Shown piece by piece: positions 24,226 through 24,332 of a stretch of DNA of 24,332 nucleotides. Each line of letters opens with the position of its first letter. Within the stretch, counting starts at the first letter, position 1. Position numbers and translations under genes: made by a program. Origin of the DNA: DHVE2 group archaeon (GTDB lineage Archaea > Thermoplasmatota > Thermoplasmata > Thermoplasmatales > Aciduliprofundaceae); the NCBI GenBank assembly GCA_015522935.1, contig WALH01000068.1, forward strand, positions 1 through 24,332. Reading direction: 5' to 3'. Below the pieces are notes generated by a model. That model was not told the DNA's origin, made no database searches, and worked only from the letters and a program-made list of their open reading frames with translations.

Positions 24226-24332
24226 AGGAGATGGCAAAAGGATAGTCATAATAGCCCCAAAGTATCTGAGATTTGAACCGAACAAAACATACATAGTGGA
24301 AGTGGACATGCAAAGATTCCCGGATATAAGAA
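24218..24332 (+). CDS. Unknown protein, N-terminal part (partial)
   Basis: The frame opens with ATG at 24218, behind GAGGTGAGAAGG, inside the end of the 75-residue gene, and runs off the window after 38 residues. The visible part (KRIVIIAPKYLRFEPNKTYI, then VEVDMQRFPDIR) suggests beta strands. It is not recognised. The coupled start and codon pattern support a real gene. Confidence 0.6.
   Translation, partial: MNEGDGKRIVIIAPKYLRFEPNKTYIVEVDMQRFPDIR

Overview
The window is archaeal and looks like a compact, thermophilic euryarchaeal chromosome, most consistent with the Thermoplasmatota / Aciduliprofundum-like (DHVE2) lineage. Lineage is inferred from gene content and style, not from a database search. 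The archaeal markers are ribosomal protein eS6, translation factor aIF2-gamma, GTP cyclohydrolase MptA, Tsr3, a fused ADP-forming acetyl-CoA synthetase, a DUF835 domain, and many TATA-box promoters about 26 bp upstream of leaderless ATG/GTG starts. Three bacterial-flavoured genes sit among them: a DnaA-type AAA+ ATPase, queA and an endonuclease-type mutL.

Layout. 1-3.8 kb: the end of a winged-helix regulator, a DnaA-like AAA+/DUF835 fusion, and a convergent zinc-ribbon/membrane/TPR protein. 3.9-6.1 kb: mptA and a purine/thiopurine nucleoside phosphorylase (overlapping ATGA), converging on a short TraB-family protein. 6.2-9.5 kb: a winged-helix protein, then leftward eS6-aIF2-gamma and queA. 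9.6-11.3 kb: an e-MtaB type methylthiotransferase and tsr3, both RNA modification. 11.4-15.6 kb: fused acetate-CoA ligase (ADP-forming), converging on a uspA-anion permease pair. 15.7-19.1 kb: a tightly overlapping five-gene cassette (PadR regulator, SdpI/DUF1648-like membrane protein, small two-TM protein, ABC ATPase, ABC-2 permease), with operator-like inverted repeats at its promoter. 19.1-21.8 kb: mutL and convergent argF. 21.9-22.7 kb: a 67-residue unknown and a DUF998 membrane protein. 22.8 kb to the end: tRNA-Phe(GAA), followed by unfamiliar small DNA-binding-type genes that look like one end of an element integrated at the tRNA 3' end.

Gene organisation is very tight. All six ordinary convergent pairs overlap at their 3' ends (4 to 30 bp), operon partners mostly overlap by ATGA, and there is no gene-free stretch over about 150 bases. 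Single or first genes tend to be leaderless, while internal operon genes carry clear GGAGG/GAGGTGA ribosome-binding sites.

The best candidates for something new are: the DnaA-like ATPase that has lost its assembly arginines and DNA-binding domain and gained DUF835; the four-zinc-ribbon/six-TM/TPR protein facing it; the PadR-SdpI-ABC cassette with its sequon-rich small protein; and the tRNA-Phe-linked element, whose last gene runs in frame through the antisense of the tRNA.
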